64,000 bases of DNA from CAZVFX01 sp964626565 (GTDB lineage Bacteria; Myxococcota_A; UBA9042; CAIXZC01), in the NCBI GenBank assembly GCA_964626565.1, contig CAZVFX010000007.1, positions 1-64,000 of the forward strand, in the 5' to 3' direction. Positions 1-8,808 of this stretch are shown piece by piece. The translations under genes were made by a program, and so were the position numbers. The notes under the pieces are model-generated. The model saw only the letters and a list, made by a program, of their open reading frames with translations, did not search any database and was not told the DNA's origin. The number at the start of each line of letters is the position of its first letter. Within the stretch, counting starts at the first letter, position 1.

Positions 1-43
1 AAAGTGTTACCTATGTGCTTAGACAAAAGTGTTACCTATGTGC
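1..43. repeat. 18-bp direct repeat at the window edge, possible insertion-element end
   Basis: The 18-mer AAAGTGTTACCTATGTGC occurs at 1-18 and again at 26-43, separated by 7 bases. No gene lies in this stretch. Tandem end-proximal repeats of this kind occur at the termini of some insertion sequences (IS21/IS481 types), so this may be an element whose body lies outside the window. That is inference; no transposase is visible here. Confidence 0.35.
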
Positions 44-70
44 CGGTTGACACAAGTGAACTGTGAGCTA

Positions 71-110
71 GAAACCCGAAACCCGAAACCCAAAACCGAA
101 AACCCGAAAC
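71..110. repeat. GAAACCC heptamer array
   Basis: About 5.7 tandem copies of a 7-base unit: three exact GAAACCC, two variants and a partial copy. The array ends 3 bases before the grpE stop codon. It resembles the short tandem heptamer arrays known from cyanobacterial genomes. Similar short-period arrays recur at 39378-39429 and 41789-41821. No coding function is seen. Confidence 0.7.
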
Positions 111-113
111 GTA

Positions 114-755
114 CTACTGATTGACCTTGGAAACAACCACCCTGGCGGGGCGTACGACCTGGGTGCCATACTTATAGCCTGCTTCATGAACCGCGGCGAT
201 GATGTCGTCCTTTTCCTTGTCCTGGGTGGGCATGACCGCCATGGCTTCGTGCCATACCGGGTCGAACGGCTCGCCCATGGGATCGTATCTCTCCAATCCG
301 AGCGCGGCTAACGCATCGAGGAACTGCCTGAGCACCAGTTCTACTCCCTGGACCAGGGTCTGGGCTTCCCCAGTTTCGCGGCACGCGGCTATGGAGCGCT
401 CCAGGTTGTCCAACGGAACGAGGAAGCTCTCAAAGAGAGTTACCCGGTCCTGGGCCAACTTACGCTCCCGATCCCGCTCCAGCCGCTCCCTCGCCTTGTT
501 GAACTCCTCCTCTTGTGAGCGGTATGCAGAGAGGGTCTGCCGCAAGCGGCGGTCGTACTCGGCCACCTTGCGTTCCAGGTCGGTGACGTAGGCCGCGGTA
601 ATCACCACGTCCTCGGCTGACTCCTCCGAGTCTATCTCGTCGAGGATGTCCTGTTGCTCATCATCGACTTCATCGAGTTCCGGAGCCTCATCGTCGCCTT
701 GTATGTGGACCTTCACTGATTCTTCGTCTGCCTTTTTGCGCTTCTTGTCACTCAT
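114..755 (-). CDS. grpE: GrpE nucleotide exchange factor
   Basis: Cytosolic co-chaperone that releases ADP from DnaK. The protein is 213 residues. It has a long acidic N-terminal tail (about 1-50), a coiled-coil helix rich in Arg/Glu/Gln (about 55-110), and a C-terminal beta domain with the family signature (FDPVWHEAM, GYKYG, VVRPARVVV). The ATG at 755 follows AGGAGG at a good distance. It lies 63 bp downstream of der on the same strand, so it may be read through from the cmk-era-der unit, or it may have its own promoter in that gap. No dnaK or dnaJ is adjacent; the window edge cuts off the downstream side. Identification is firm. Confidence 0.96.
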   Translation of the reverse strand: MSDKKRKKADEESVKVHIQGDDEAPELDEVDDEQQDILDEIDSEESAEDVVITAAYVTDLERKVAEYDRRLRQTLSAYRSQEEEFNKARERLERDRERKLAQDRVTLFESFLVPLDNLERSIAACRETGEAQTLVQGVELVLRQFLDALAALGLERYDPMGEPFDPVWHEAMAVMPTQDKEKDDIIAAVHEAGYKYGTQVVRPARVVVSKVNQ

Positions 756-818
756 ATCCGGCCTCCTGCGGGCAGCCTTAAAGTAGCGCGCTTTTCCGGG
801 AATGCAACCTCGGAAATA

Positions 819-2150
819 CTAACGGTCCTTATTGCCCGACACCCGCCGCTTGAAAAAGAGGCGGATAGGGCTGCCGGTAAACTGATATTCTTCCCTCAAC
901 CGGTTGCTGAGGTAACGTCGATATGTGTCCAGGAAAGCCGCGGGCTTGTTGACGTGAAAAATGAAAGTAGGAGGACACGAATCGGCCTGCGCGGTGTAGA
1001 AAACCTTACCCGGCCGATGGCGCAGCAAGGGCGGTGGGTTGCGCTGCAGTATTCCGGTTACAAATCGATTCAACTCTCCGGTAGGCACCCGCTTTTCCCA
1101 ATGGGTCCTCAACTCGTCCACCAGCGGAATGAGCTTGGTTACTCCCCTCCCCGTCTTGGCAGAGGTGAGCACAGAAGGGACATAGGCCAGGCTCGGGTAA
1201 CGCTCTTTGGTGGCGCGAATCAGCTTCTGCGCCGTCTTGGGCGTCGCGTCCACCAGGTCCCACTTATTGAAGACAAAAGCGAGGGACCGACCACGTTTCT
1301 CCACCAGGTTGGCGATCTTCACATCCTGCTCTTCCATGCCGAGACGACCGTCAAGGAGGAGGAGGACGATGTGGGCGCGTTCGATAGCGCGGATCGAGCG
1401 CAGCACCGAGTAGTGCTCGATGGCATCCTTGACCCTGCCTTTGCGCCGCATCCCCGCGGTGTCCACGAACACGTAAGACTTGCCTTCAGGCGACTCCCAC
1501 GGCGTATCCACCGAATCCCGGGTAGTGCCCGGCATGTCGCTGGTAAGCAGCCTCGTCTCCCCCAGCAACCAGTTGATGAGGGTGGATTTGCCCACATTGG
1601 GCCGCCCAACAACTGCCACGTGCGGGGTATCGCCGATGGGCGGCAGGCCCTCATCGGGCGGCAACGACTCGACCACCCGCTCCAGCAGGTCGCCGATGCC
1701 CTTCCCGTGAGTGGCCGAGATGAAATGTACGTGATCTTCGCCGATTTCGTAGAACTCGAACGCTTCTCTCTCTTTCTCCGGCGAATCCACCTTGTTCACA
1801 GCGTAGAACACCGGCGTATCCCGCCGCGCCAGCATACGATGGATCTCCCGGTCCACCGGCGTGAGTCCGGACTTCACATCCATCACCACGACGATCGCAT
1901 CGGCCTCGTCGAGCGCCAGGTCCACCTGTTGCTTCATGATCTTCAAGAACGGGTCGTCGGGATTGGGGTCGAAGCCGCCCGTGTCGACGACCGCGAACTC
2001 CCTTCCTTCAAACTCGCTCCGGCCGTGGATACGGTCCCGGGTCACCCCCGGGATATCTTCAACGATAGCCTTGCGAGACCCCACAAGGCGGTTGAAAAGG
2101 GTCGACTTGCCCACGTTGGGACGACCAACTATCGCTACCAGACCGCTCAT
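819..2150 (-). CDS. der: Ribosome-assembly GTPase Der (EngA)
   Basis: Double GTPase needed for 50S subunit maturation. The 443 residues contain two complete G domains: GRPNVGKST near residue 9 with DTGGF, and a second GRPNVGKSTL near residue 182 with DTAGM and NKWD. A C-terminal KH-like domain follows (FHVNKP, LRE, the G-S-P-I-R motif near the end), the usual Der layout and length. The start codon overlaps the era stop as ATGA (2147-2150), implying translational coupling. It is the third gene of cmk-era-der. Identification is firm. Confidence 0.97.
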   Translation of the reverse strand: MSGLVAIVGRPNVGKSTLFNRLVGSRKAIVEDIPGVTRDRIHGRSEFEGREFAVVDTGGFDPNPDDPFLKIMKQQVDLALDEADAIVVVMDVKSGLTPVDREIHRMLARRDTPVFYAVNKVDSPEKEREAFEFYEIGEDHVHFISATHGKGIGDLLERVVESLPPDEGLPPIGDTPHVAVVGRPNVGKSTLINWLLGETRLLTSDMPGTTRDSVDTPWESPEGKSYVFVDTAGMRRKGRVKDAIEHYSVLRSIRAIERAHIVLLLLDGRLGMEEQDVKIANLVEKRGRSLAFVFNKWDLVDATPKTAQKLIRATKERYPSLAYVPSVLTSAKTGRGVTKLIPLVDELRTHWEKRVPTGELNRFVTGILQRNPPPLLRHRPGKVFYTAQADSCPPTFIFHVNKPAAFLDTYRRYLSNRLREEYQFTGSPIRLFFKRRVSGNKDR

Positions 2151-3085
2151 GTATCAAACCCGACACGTTTGAGACCCTTCATGCTGCGGGTCCAGTCTTT
2201 TTCGATGCGAACCCTCAACTCCAGGTAGACGCGCTTGGACAAATAGGCCTCCAGTTCCTTGCGCGCAGCCTGCCCGATTCGCTTGATCATGGCCCCCTGC
2301 TTGCCGATAAGGATCCCTTTCTGGCTCTTGCGTTCGACGTGAATACAGGCTGCGATGTAAAGCATGGGCTTGCCTTCCCGCTCCTCCACCAGTTCAACAC
2401 TGACCGCGACGGAATAGGGCACTTCCTCCTTGGTTGCAAGGAGCGCCTGTTCCCGCACGAATTCGGTGATAATGAAATCAAGGCTGCGGTCGGTGAGCAC
2501 GTCGTCAGGATAGTAGCGGGTACTGTCGGGAAGGTGTTTCTTCACCTCGCCGAGAACGATGTCCAGTCCGTTACCGTTGAGCGCGGAAGTGGGGATCACT
2601 GAAAGGAAGTCGGCCCGGCTGGAGAACTCCTGGATCAGCGGGAGCAGTTTGTCTTTGCGCAACCGGTCTATTTTGTTGAGGAGAAGCAGGGTCGGTTTGG
2701 CGGCAGCCGCCAGCCGCTCCAGCACTGCGATGTTGCCTTTCGACACCGGCTGACTGCGGCCCGCGGCTTCGGCTGCATCCACCATGTAGAGGAGGACGTC
2801 GCTTTCATCAAGTGTGGCCAGTGCGGTTTCCACCATCACCCGGTTGAGGCTCTTGCGCGCCTCGTGGATGCCCGGAGTATCGAGAAAGACAATTTGACTA
2901 TCGTCGTCGGTACGCACGCCCACGATGCGGTTGCGGGTGGTTTGGGGCCGGTGTGTAACGATGGCCACCTTCCGCCCCAGAACTGCGTTGAGCAGAGTCG
3001 ACTTCCCCACGTTAGGCCTGCCGATAATCCCCACCAGTCCGCTGCGAAATCCCTCTCCGTCCCCACTCATCCCGTCCCCACTCAT
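2147..3085 (-). CDS. era: GTPase Era
   Basis: Binds the 3' end of 16S rRNA and couples 30S assembly to the cell cycle. The 312 residues hold an N-terminal G domain (GRPNVGKSTL near 20-30, DTPG, NKID) and a C-terminal type-II KH domain (GKQGAMIKRIGQAARKEL). The first 10 residues are a perfect duplication (MSGDG twice), because the start codon lies in a 15-bp tandem repeat. ATG 3085 is preferred because GGGAAGGGA precedes it and it makes an ATGA overlap with the cmk stop; ATG 3070 is the alternative (307 aa). Identification is firm; the start is moderately sure. Confidence 0.96.
   Translation of the reverse strand: MSGDGMSGDGEGFRSGLVGIIGRPNVGKSTLLNAVLGRKVAIVTHRPQTTRNRIVGVRTDDDSQIVFLDTPGIHEARKSLNRVMVETALATLDESDVLLYMVDAAEAAGRSQPVSKGNIAVLERLAAAAKPTLLLLNKIDRLRKDKLLPLIQEFSSRADFLSVIPTSALNGNGLDIVLGEVKKHLPDSTRYYPDDVLTDRSLDFIITEFVREQALLATKEEVPYSVAVSVELVEEREGKPMLYIAACIHVERKSQKGILIGKQGAMIKRIGQAARKELEAYLSKRVYLELRVRIEKDWTRSMKGLKRVGFDT
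3057..3085 (-). repeat. 15-bp tandem duplication of the era start codon region
   Basis: The 14-mer CCGTCCCCACTCAT (plus strand) occurs at 3057-3070 and 3072-3085, giving two in-frame ATG codons 15 bases apart. This creates the MSGDG-MSGDG N-terminus of Era. Confidence 0.85.
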
Positions 3086-3783
3086 TTTGTCCCTTCCCCG
3101 ATCTGTTGCACAATTACGTCCACCACCTGCGTTGCGGTAAGTAGGCCGGTATCAACCACCACCGCGTCTGCGGCGGGTTTCAGCGGCGCTACGGCCCGCC
3201 CGGAATCGGCCCGGTCACGAGCCTTGATCTCTTCGAGAATCGCCTCGTAGTCCACCGTCTGCCCTTTGCTTTCCAACTGCCGGCGCCGGCGTTCGGCGCG
3301 TACTTCCGGAGCAGCCGTGAGGAAGAATTTGTGGCGCGAGTCGGGAAATATCACTGTGCCGATGTCCCGGCCTTCCAGAACCGCGCCGCGACCGGTACGT
3401 CCCAAAGTCCTCTGCAACGTCAGCAGTGCGCTCCGGACCTTCGGGTGTGCGGAAACCCGGGACGCCAGCGGCCCCATCTCCGGAAGCCTGAGCAGCTCCG
3501 TGATATCCTCCCCGGCCAGCAACACCCGGTTGACTCCCTCTTTGAGGGAAAAACGGATATCCATGGCCGCGGCGATGCGGGCTAGACCCTCTTCGTCGTC
3601 TCCCGGCACATCCTGCCGCCTGCCCGCCAGGCCCACGGCTCGGTACAGCGCTCCGGTCTCCACGTAGGATAGTCCCAGGGCCGCGGCCACAGCCATGGCC
3701 ACCGTGCTCTTGCCCACGCCGGCGGGGCCGTCAAGGGCCACCACCACCGGCCCAGCGTCATTATCGCAACTGTTACATGACAT
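3082..3783 (-). CDS. cmk: Cytidylate kinase
   Basis: Phosphorylates CMP and dCMP with ATP in pyrimidine nucleotide metabolism. The 233 residues have a P-loop (GPAGVGKST, about 19-27) and the Cmk signature block LEGRDIGTVIFPDS followed by AERRRRQL. The final GRAVAPLKPA is also typical of the family. A short Cys-containing N-terminal lead (MSCNSCDND) precedes the core. It is the first gene of the cmk-era-der chain. The upstream region has a good -10 box on the minus strand (3828-3833). The ribosome site before ATG 3783 is weak, so the start is less sure than the identity. Confidence 0.94.
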   Translation of the reverse strand: MSCNSCDNDAGPVVVALDGPAGVGKSTVAMAVAAALGLSYVETGALYRAVGLAGRRQDVPGDDEEGLARIAAAMDIRFSLKEGVNRVLLAGEDITELLRLPEMGPLASRVSAHPKVRSALLTLQRTLGRTGRGAVLEGRDIGTVIFPDSRHKFFLTAAPEVRAERRRRQLESKGQTVDYEAILEEIKARDRADSGRAVAPLKPAADAVVVDTGLLTATQVVDVIVQQIGEGTK

Positions 3784-3827
3784 CTTCTTTTTCGCCTCGG
3801 CTATCCCGTTGCCTCAAACGGCTTCGT

Positions 3828-3833
3828 AGTATA
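3828..3833 (-). promoter_or_regulatory. Candidate -10 box for cmk-era-der
   Basis: On the minus strand the hexamer TATACT lies 45 bases upstream of the cmk start. The hexamer 17 bases further upstream is a poor -35, so this is only a partial sigma70 match. It lies in the 165-base gap between cmk and the divergent M48 gene, where nothing else is recognised. Confidence 0.3.
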
Positions 3834-3948
3834 TGGTAGTTTCCTTGCGCGTGGAAGCCAAAACTGGCGCTCACACCGTTTGTCTTTCCGGAAGGTAAAG
3901 GCTCGGCTGCTGAGAGTGTGAGGCTGCGGGTGGGGAGCGGTGTAGAGA

Positions 3949-5313
3949 ATGGACTTCGGTACTGTATTCCTTCTTCTGGTCCCATTGATCTCACTGTACA
4001 TCCGTGATCCGAGCGCCGGGGTTTCCTCCGGCGACGCCGCGTTGAACCTGCTCATTACTGTTGCAGGCACCGCCATCTACGCCCTGGCCGCGGTCGCCAT
4101 CCTACACGGCAAAGTCAACCGCATCCGTAAAGTCTCGTCCAGCGGCTCCATGCCTCCCCGCCCACGCCCTCTGAGGGCCAACGCCTATTTCGCCTACGGG
4201 CTCGTAGCCTGGTTCCTGCTTATCGTGCACTGGCTGAAGTGGAAGGAGACTTTTGAGGCGCTCTTCTTTCCCAGCGAGCTCTTCCTCGTTTCGGACATCT
4301 TCCTGGTAGCTCCGTTCCTGCTCCCCCTGATTCTGTTCCGGGCCGAAGCATCGAGGCTATTCCTTGGGCTCAAGGGCACCCGGACCACGTTCGGGCGGCA
4401 ACTTTCCATGCAGTTACGCACCATGGGGGTCCTCATGGTTCCCCAACTCCTTTACCTGAACCTGTACCGGGCCATGGTGAGCGACGTGCCCATGTTCGCC
4501 CGCTGGTTCGAAACCCACCCGATCCTGAGCTTCCTGGTCGCAGGGATCCTGCTGTTTCTGCTGTTCCTGCTGTCCCCGTATTTCATCAGGTTGCTTTTCA
4601 CCCGGGTAGACCTTGAGCGGTACCCCGGCGGCGACGTTCTCATGCCGCAAATCCGGGAACTTGGAAAACGTACCAACACTCCCCTGGCCGCGGTCTACGT
4701 CTGGCTCACCGCGGAGAGGAAGGTCGCCAACGCGGCGGTGAGCGGCCTTTTCAGGAGACAAAGGGTGGTCTTTCTCACCGACCACTTGCTAAAGACGCTT
4801 AGTCCCCGTGAGACTCTCGCGGTGGTCGCGCACGAGATCGGACACGCTAAATTCAAGCACCTGATTTTCAACTTCCTCCTCGCACTCATGACCGGCGTCT
4901 TCGTGCTCTGGTCCCTGGTGCTGATCTCGCCTTTTGTCGAAAGCCAGGAGGAGGTGGGGCTGGCTGTGGTCGCGCTCCAACTCTGTTACGTGGTGCTGGT
5001 GTTCGGTACTTTCGCCCGACGCTTTGAGCGGCAGGCGGACCTGTACGGCGCACACGTCGTGGGAGACCCGGGGCTCATGGCTTCGGCGCTGCTCAACCTC
5101 GGCCGAGCCAATCATGTGTCCATGACCCGGTCGAGTATTACGCACCCGTCAATCAAGGCCAGGATCGCCTACCTTTCCAAGGCGTTCCACAAACGTGGCG
5201 GCGACCTCGCCGGCGCGCTGGCACGCGCCCGATGGGGCAACCGCGCCGCGGCGGCAGCCATGATCCTGGCTATGGCCGTCACCGTATTCCTGTTTGAATA
5301 TCTGCCGGCTTGA
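3949..5313 (+). CDS. M48-family membrane zinc metalloprotease (Ste24/HtpX-like)
   Basis: Integral membrane protease of 454 residues. Several hydrophobic helices cover about 1-25, 75-90, 105-125 and 175-200. The cytoplasmic catalytic part carries the zinc motif HEIGH at 295-299, with a further E-x3-D-type helix (FERQADLYGA, about 360) supplying the third ligand. A membrane pair surrounds residues 305-350 and a terminal helix ends the protein. This order matches CAAX-protease-1/M48 proteins. The substrate is unknown; turnover of misfolded membrane proteins is usual for the family. It starts its own plus-strand unit and is followed after 17 bases by a lipoprotein gene. The start codon lacks a strong ribosome site. 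Confidence 0.85.
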   Translation: MDFGTVFLLLVPLISLYIRDPSAGVSSGDAALNLLITVAGTAIYALAAVAILHGKVNRIRKVSSSGSMPPRPRPLRANAYFAYGLVAWFLLIVHWLKWKETFEALFFPSELFLVSDIFLVAPFLLPLILFRAEASRLFLGLKGTRTTFGRQLSMQLRTMGVLMVPQLLYLNLYRAMVSDVPMFARWFETHPILSFLVAGILLFLLFLLSPYFIRLLFTRVDLERYPGGDVLMPQIRELGKRTNTPLAAVYVWLTAERKVANAAVSGLFRRQRVVFLTDHLLKTLSPRETLAVVAHEIGHAKFKHLIFNFLLALMTGVFVLWSLVLISPFVESQEEVGLAVVALQLCYVVLVFGTFARRFERQADLYGAHVVGDPGLMASALLNLGRANHVSMTRSSITHPSIKARIAYLSKAFHKRGGDLAGALARARWGNRAAAAAMILAMAVTVFLFEYLPA

Positions 5314-5330
5314 GGCGGAGGGGGGAGAGA

Positions 5331-7829
5331 ATGAAGGTGGTGGAAACCGTTGTTTTGGCTCTACTGTTGGCCGGCTGCAGCAGCAGCCCGGACGCCCCAC
5401 CTGACGTCGTCACCGACATGCGCTCAGTCGATACAGCGCTCCCGGAGGTGGTAGACGCGACGGCCGGCGAAGTACCTGAGGACAAGGGCGGCGAGCCCCT
5501 GCCTCCTCATCACCTCTGGCCACCGGGGGATGAACCCCTCGCGTGGAACGCCTGGGTCGAAAAACGCGAGTGGCTTATGGACGTCTCCTCGTGGGCTTTC
5601 ACCAATGACCAGCCCGGACCGAACCCCGATTTCCGCATGCTGCCCGACTTTGCAGTGGGCAACGGCTACACCTTCTCCATGATGGGGTACTCCTATCCCA
5701 TCAACACGCTGCACTCCATGACCGGGCCGATCTACGACAAAGGGGAAGGGTTCTTCGGCGACACCTGGCTGGAGGTGAGCAGCGGCCAGGAGGGCAACCC
5801 GCTGCAATGGAAACGGGAATGGATCGGCCGGGTCAGAAAGACGGCAATCATGCACACCCGGGCCGACGGGCCGGTGGTGGCTTTGTCCACCATCGATTTT
5901 TCGCCCCTTCTGCAAGATTCGGAAGATCCGATGCAGCGGTCCGTGGTGCGCCTGGTGTTCGTTGAAAACGTCACCAACCAGTCCCTCACCAACCTGTGGC
6001 TCAAAGTAAGGTTCACCCGCGGCCAGGAGGTGGACGGCAACAGTGTTGTGGAGTACCGGACGCCGCGGGAGCGCCGATCGCACATTCTGCCCGTTGACGA
6101 CGTAACGGCAACCGAAGAAGGACTGGAAACGCTGGTGGGAGATCTGGCTGCGGGCGAGTACAAGATGTTGTTGGTGGCTCACATCCTGGACGATGACAAG
6201 CAGTTGGCCGCGCAAACGCTGACGGCTCTGGAGAAACAGCAGCCGGGAGGCGACCTCGTAGCGGCCACCCGGGAAGCGTGGCTGGCCCGGCTGGCTCCGG
6301 CGCTGGAGGTCACCACTCCCGACCCCCGAATCAACGACTATCTCCAGGCGACCAAAGTGATCCTGCTAAGCCAGCAGGCAGCTACGGGCGCGGCGTGCGT
6401 AATGTGCGAGTACACCCGCACGTGGCTGAGGGACAACGCCGGGCCGGTGCGCTTCTTTCTGAAAATCGGACTGTACGAAGAGGTGAGGGGCATCCTCGAC
6501 TACCTGAGGCTGGCTGCCTTGGCCAAGGGCGGCATCGGCAACTCGTACCCCGCCGACCTGACCGCGGCAGATGCGGGACCTGAACCGGATTGGGAATCGA
6601 AGCCGGTGATGAGCGGTCGGGAGCGGGCGGAATCGCCCAGCTACATACCGTTGCTTCACTCCTGGTACTGGAAGGCCGCGGGCAAAGCCGACTTTATCGC
6701 AGAGCGCCTGCCCATGATGCGCCACTGCCTTGAGAAGCAGGCGTTCGAAGGCGACTATTTACCCTTCAGCACTGACGAAACATTCCGTACCGCAATGGCC
6801 GTTGCGCACGGCCTCAACTTCCTCGAACAGTTCGAAGAGGGCTATCTCTCGGCCAACTCTTCATTCATCTGGGTTGCCGCGGCAGAACGACTGGCCGCCA
6901 TGGCAGCGGAGATTGGCGAAGACGAGCTTTCCGCGGCGTTTCTGGCCAGGGCTGAGGAAGTGCGCAACGCAGCGGACGCCAAGTTCTTCGGCGCCGCCGG
7001 TTGGTACGCTCCCTACGAGCACGAAAAGAGCGGCCTGGCGCCCGCCCCTTTCGAGGACGTGAACCTCAAGCCGCTGTGGACCGGCTATATGGCGCCGGAC
7101 GCCGAACTGGCTCTGCAGAACCTGGAGCAGACCATTGCAGTCATCGGTGGGAAGGACGGCGTGCTGGTCTCTCCCCTTCCCGCCGACTATGCCAACTTCA
7201 TGGACCTCCCCGTTTCGGAAGGGTTCTACACCGGCATGTCTCCCGGATATTTCCTGTCCAACCTGGCCGTGACGCACCATCCGCTGGCTGAGGACGCGTT
7301 CAACGCGCTGGCCCTCCACTCCCAGGCGGGGGGGAGTCTGGCCGAATACCAGATTCTGGATGACTTCACCCCTGCCCACCTGATATACGACAACGTCGGA
7401 GGTATTGGGGACTACACAGCCCGCTACCGTCCCTGGGAAGGCGGCATTGTGGGAGACGCGGCCCTTGATTACTTGCTGGGCAACCGGGCGGACGGCTTGA
7501 GCGGGGAACTGACTCTGGCCCCGAACCTGCCCAACGGTTGGGCCTGGCTGGAGGCGACGAATATCCGGTGCGGAGACAGCCGTGTCGACGTTCGCATAGA
7601 CAAAAAGGGCGGTAACACCACCATCGTCCTTACCCACGCCGAAGGCCCGGACCTTACCGTTGCGATTTCCCTTCCTCTGGAGGAGGATTCAGCCAGCGCA
7701 GCAGCACTGGTTGACGGAGTAGAGGTGGCGCCTGAGATCGTAACCTACCACTGGGGTAATGGACGAGGCCATTTTCCCACGGTGAAAGTGGCCTCGGGCG
7801 AGACGACTACCCTCTTGTTGATGGAGTAG
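5331..7829 (+). CDS. Lipoprotein with six-hairpin-glycosidase-like fold
   Basis: The ATG at 5331 follows a GGAGGGGGGA site and gives an 832-residue lipoprotein with LAGC ending at Cys16. After an Asp/Pro-rich linker comes a beta-rich N-terminal region (about 60-300), then a long helical region. Its Trp/Gly/Asp motifs (WLRDN near 365, SYPADL, EGFYTGMSPGYF) and C-terminal beta sandwich resemble the (alpha/alpha)6 glycoside hydrolases of the GH15/GH63/GH65 kind. The substrate and the two catalytic acids cannot be fixed by eye. It is probably surface-attached or periplasmic. Its last 23 bases overlap the end of the convergent epimerase gene. The identity rests on fold-like features, not a clear family match. 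Confidence 0.55.
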   Translation: MKVVETVVLALLLAGCSSSPDAPPDVVTDMRSVDTALPEVVDATAGEVPEDKGGEPLPPHHLWPPGDEPLAWNAWVEKREWLMDVSSWAFTNDQPGPNPDFRMLPDFAVGNGYTFSMMGYSYPINTLHSMTGPIYDKGEGFFGDTWLEVSSGQEGNPLQWKREWIGRVRKTAIMHTRADGPVVALSTIDFSPLLQDSEDPMQRSVVRLVFVENVTNQSLTNLWLKVRFTRGQEVDGNSVVEYRTPRERRSHILPVDDVTATEEGLETLVGDLAAGEYKMLLVAHILDDDKQLAAQTLTALEKQQPGGDLVAATREAWLARLAPALEVTTPDPRINDYLQATKVILLSQQAATGAACVMCEYTRTWLRDNAGPVRFFLKIGLYEEVRGILDYLRLAALAKGGIGNSYPADLTAADAGPEPDWESKPVMSGRERAESPSYIPLLHSWYWKAAGKADFIAERLPMMRHCLEKQAFEGDYLPFSTDETFRTAMAVAHGLNFLEQFEEGYLSANSSFIWVAAAERLAAMAAEIGEDELSAAFLARAEEVRNAADAKFFGAAGWYAPYEHEKSGLAPAPFEDVNLKPLWTGYMAPDAELALQNLEQTIAVIGGKDGVLVSPLPADYANFMDLPVSEGFYTGMSPGYFLSNLAVTHHPLAEDAFNALALHSQAGGSLAEYQILDDFTPAHLIYDNVGGIGDYTARYRPWEGGIVGDAALDYLLGNRADGLSGELTLAPNLPNGWAWLEATNIRCGDSRVDVRIDKKGGNTTIVLTHAEGPDLTVAISLPLEEDSASAAALVDGVEVAPEIVTYHWGNGRGHFPTVKVASGETTTLLLME

Positions 7830-8808
7830 ACAACCACCAGGCCGCGGTGCGTTTCATCCCTTCATGGAAAGAGTGCACGGGCGAATAGCCCAACTCCGCC
7901 GCGGCCAGGGCGCTGGAGAAGTGGGTCTGTCTGGACATGAGCGCGGCGAGATAGCGGGTCACCGGTGGCCGGCCCCGGAGTTTCAACCTCTCCCAAGCGC
8001 CCTCGGCCAGGCTTCCTGCGGTGCGTGCGAGCACGCCCGGCACCGGCAGCAGCCGAAGAGGCACACCGAGGCTATCGGCCAACGCCTGAAAATAGTCTCG
8101 CCAGGAGATCTTGACGTCATCGGCGATGACGTAGGTTCTCAGTTCATCGGAAGGTTGTTCCAACACCAGCCGCACCCCCCGCGCCAGGTTGGGTGCGTAG
8201 ACGGTGCAGGTGAGCGCGTCCGGGTCGCCAGCCACCGGCATGAGCCCGGCGGAAATGGTCGCGGCCAGCGCACCAAAACCCCGCACGTCCCATTCTCCGT
8301 AAGGGATCAGCCCCGGACGGATGATCACTGAGGAAACGTGACCCCTGTCGTGAGCTTCGGCCAGCAAATCTTCGCACCGGATCTTGGACCACGAATACGG
8401 GTTGCCGCCATCATTGCAGGGGGCACTCTCATCACCATCGACAAAGTCTCCCAGGCCGTGAACCGCCAGGGAACTCATGAAAACGAATTTTCTACCCGCT
8501 CCCGTCTCCGCGGCCGCGGCCAGAAGACGCTGGGTTCCACGTACGTTCACCTCTTCGAACCACTCCTTCTTGCCCCATTCCTGCACCAGCGCGGCGAGGT
8601 GGACTACGCCATCGACACCGTCCGCCACCTGCGCGAGCGAGTCGGGGTCGGTGAGGTCCGCTTCGACCAACTCCACGGGACCGCCTGCATAGCAGGACGC
8701 ATCGGTGCCCGGCTGGATCATCGCGCGGACTGTGTGTCCGGAGCCGAGCAATTCGGTGGCGATGTGACGGCCCAGGAAACCGTTGGCCCCGGTGACCAGC
8801 ACCTTCAT
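7807..8808 (-). CDS. NAD(P)-dependent epimerase / 3-beta-HSD-like SDR
   Basis: Extended short-chain dehydrogenase of 333 residues. The N-terminal Rossmann motif is TGANGFLGRH (GxxGxxG), followed by VVHLAAL and the catalytic pair in YSWSK (Tyr-x3-Lys, about residue 147). A Ser in FMSSLAVHG completes the triad. The family acts on nucleotide sugars, sterols or dihydroflavonols; the substrate is not deducible here. The start overlaps the stop of the upstream CPBP-like gene as ATGA (8805-8808), so the two are translationally coupled. The 3' end runs 23 bases into the convergent lipoprotein gene. Confidence 0.85.
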   Translation of the reverse strand: MKVLVTGANGFLGRHIATELLGSGHTVRAMIQPGTDASCYAGGPVELVEADLTDPDSLAQVADGVDGVVHLAALVQEWGKKEWFEEVNVRGTQRLLAAAAETGAGRKFVFMSSLAVHGLGDFVDGDESAPCNDGGNPYSWSKIRCEDLLAEAHDRGHVSSVIIRPGLIPYGEWDVRGFGALAATISAGLMPVAGDPDALTCTVYAPNLARGVRLVLEQPSDELRTYVIADDVKISWRDYFQALADSLGVPLRLLPVPGVLARTAGSLAEGAWERLKLRGRPPVTRYLAALMSRQTHFSSALAAAELGYSPVHSFHEGMKRTAAWWLSTPSTRG

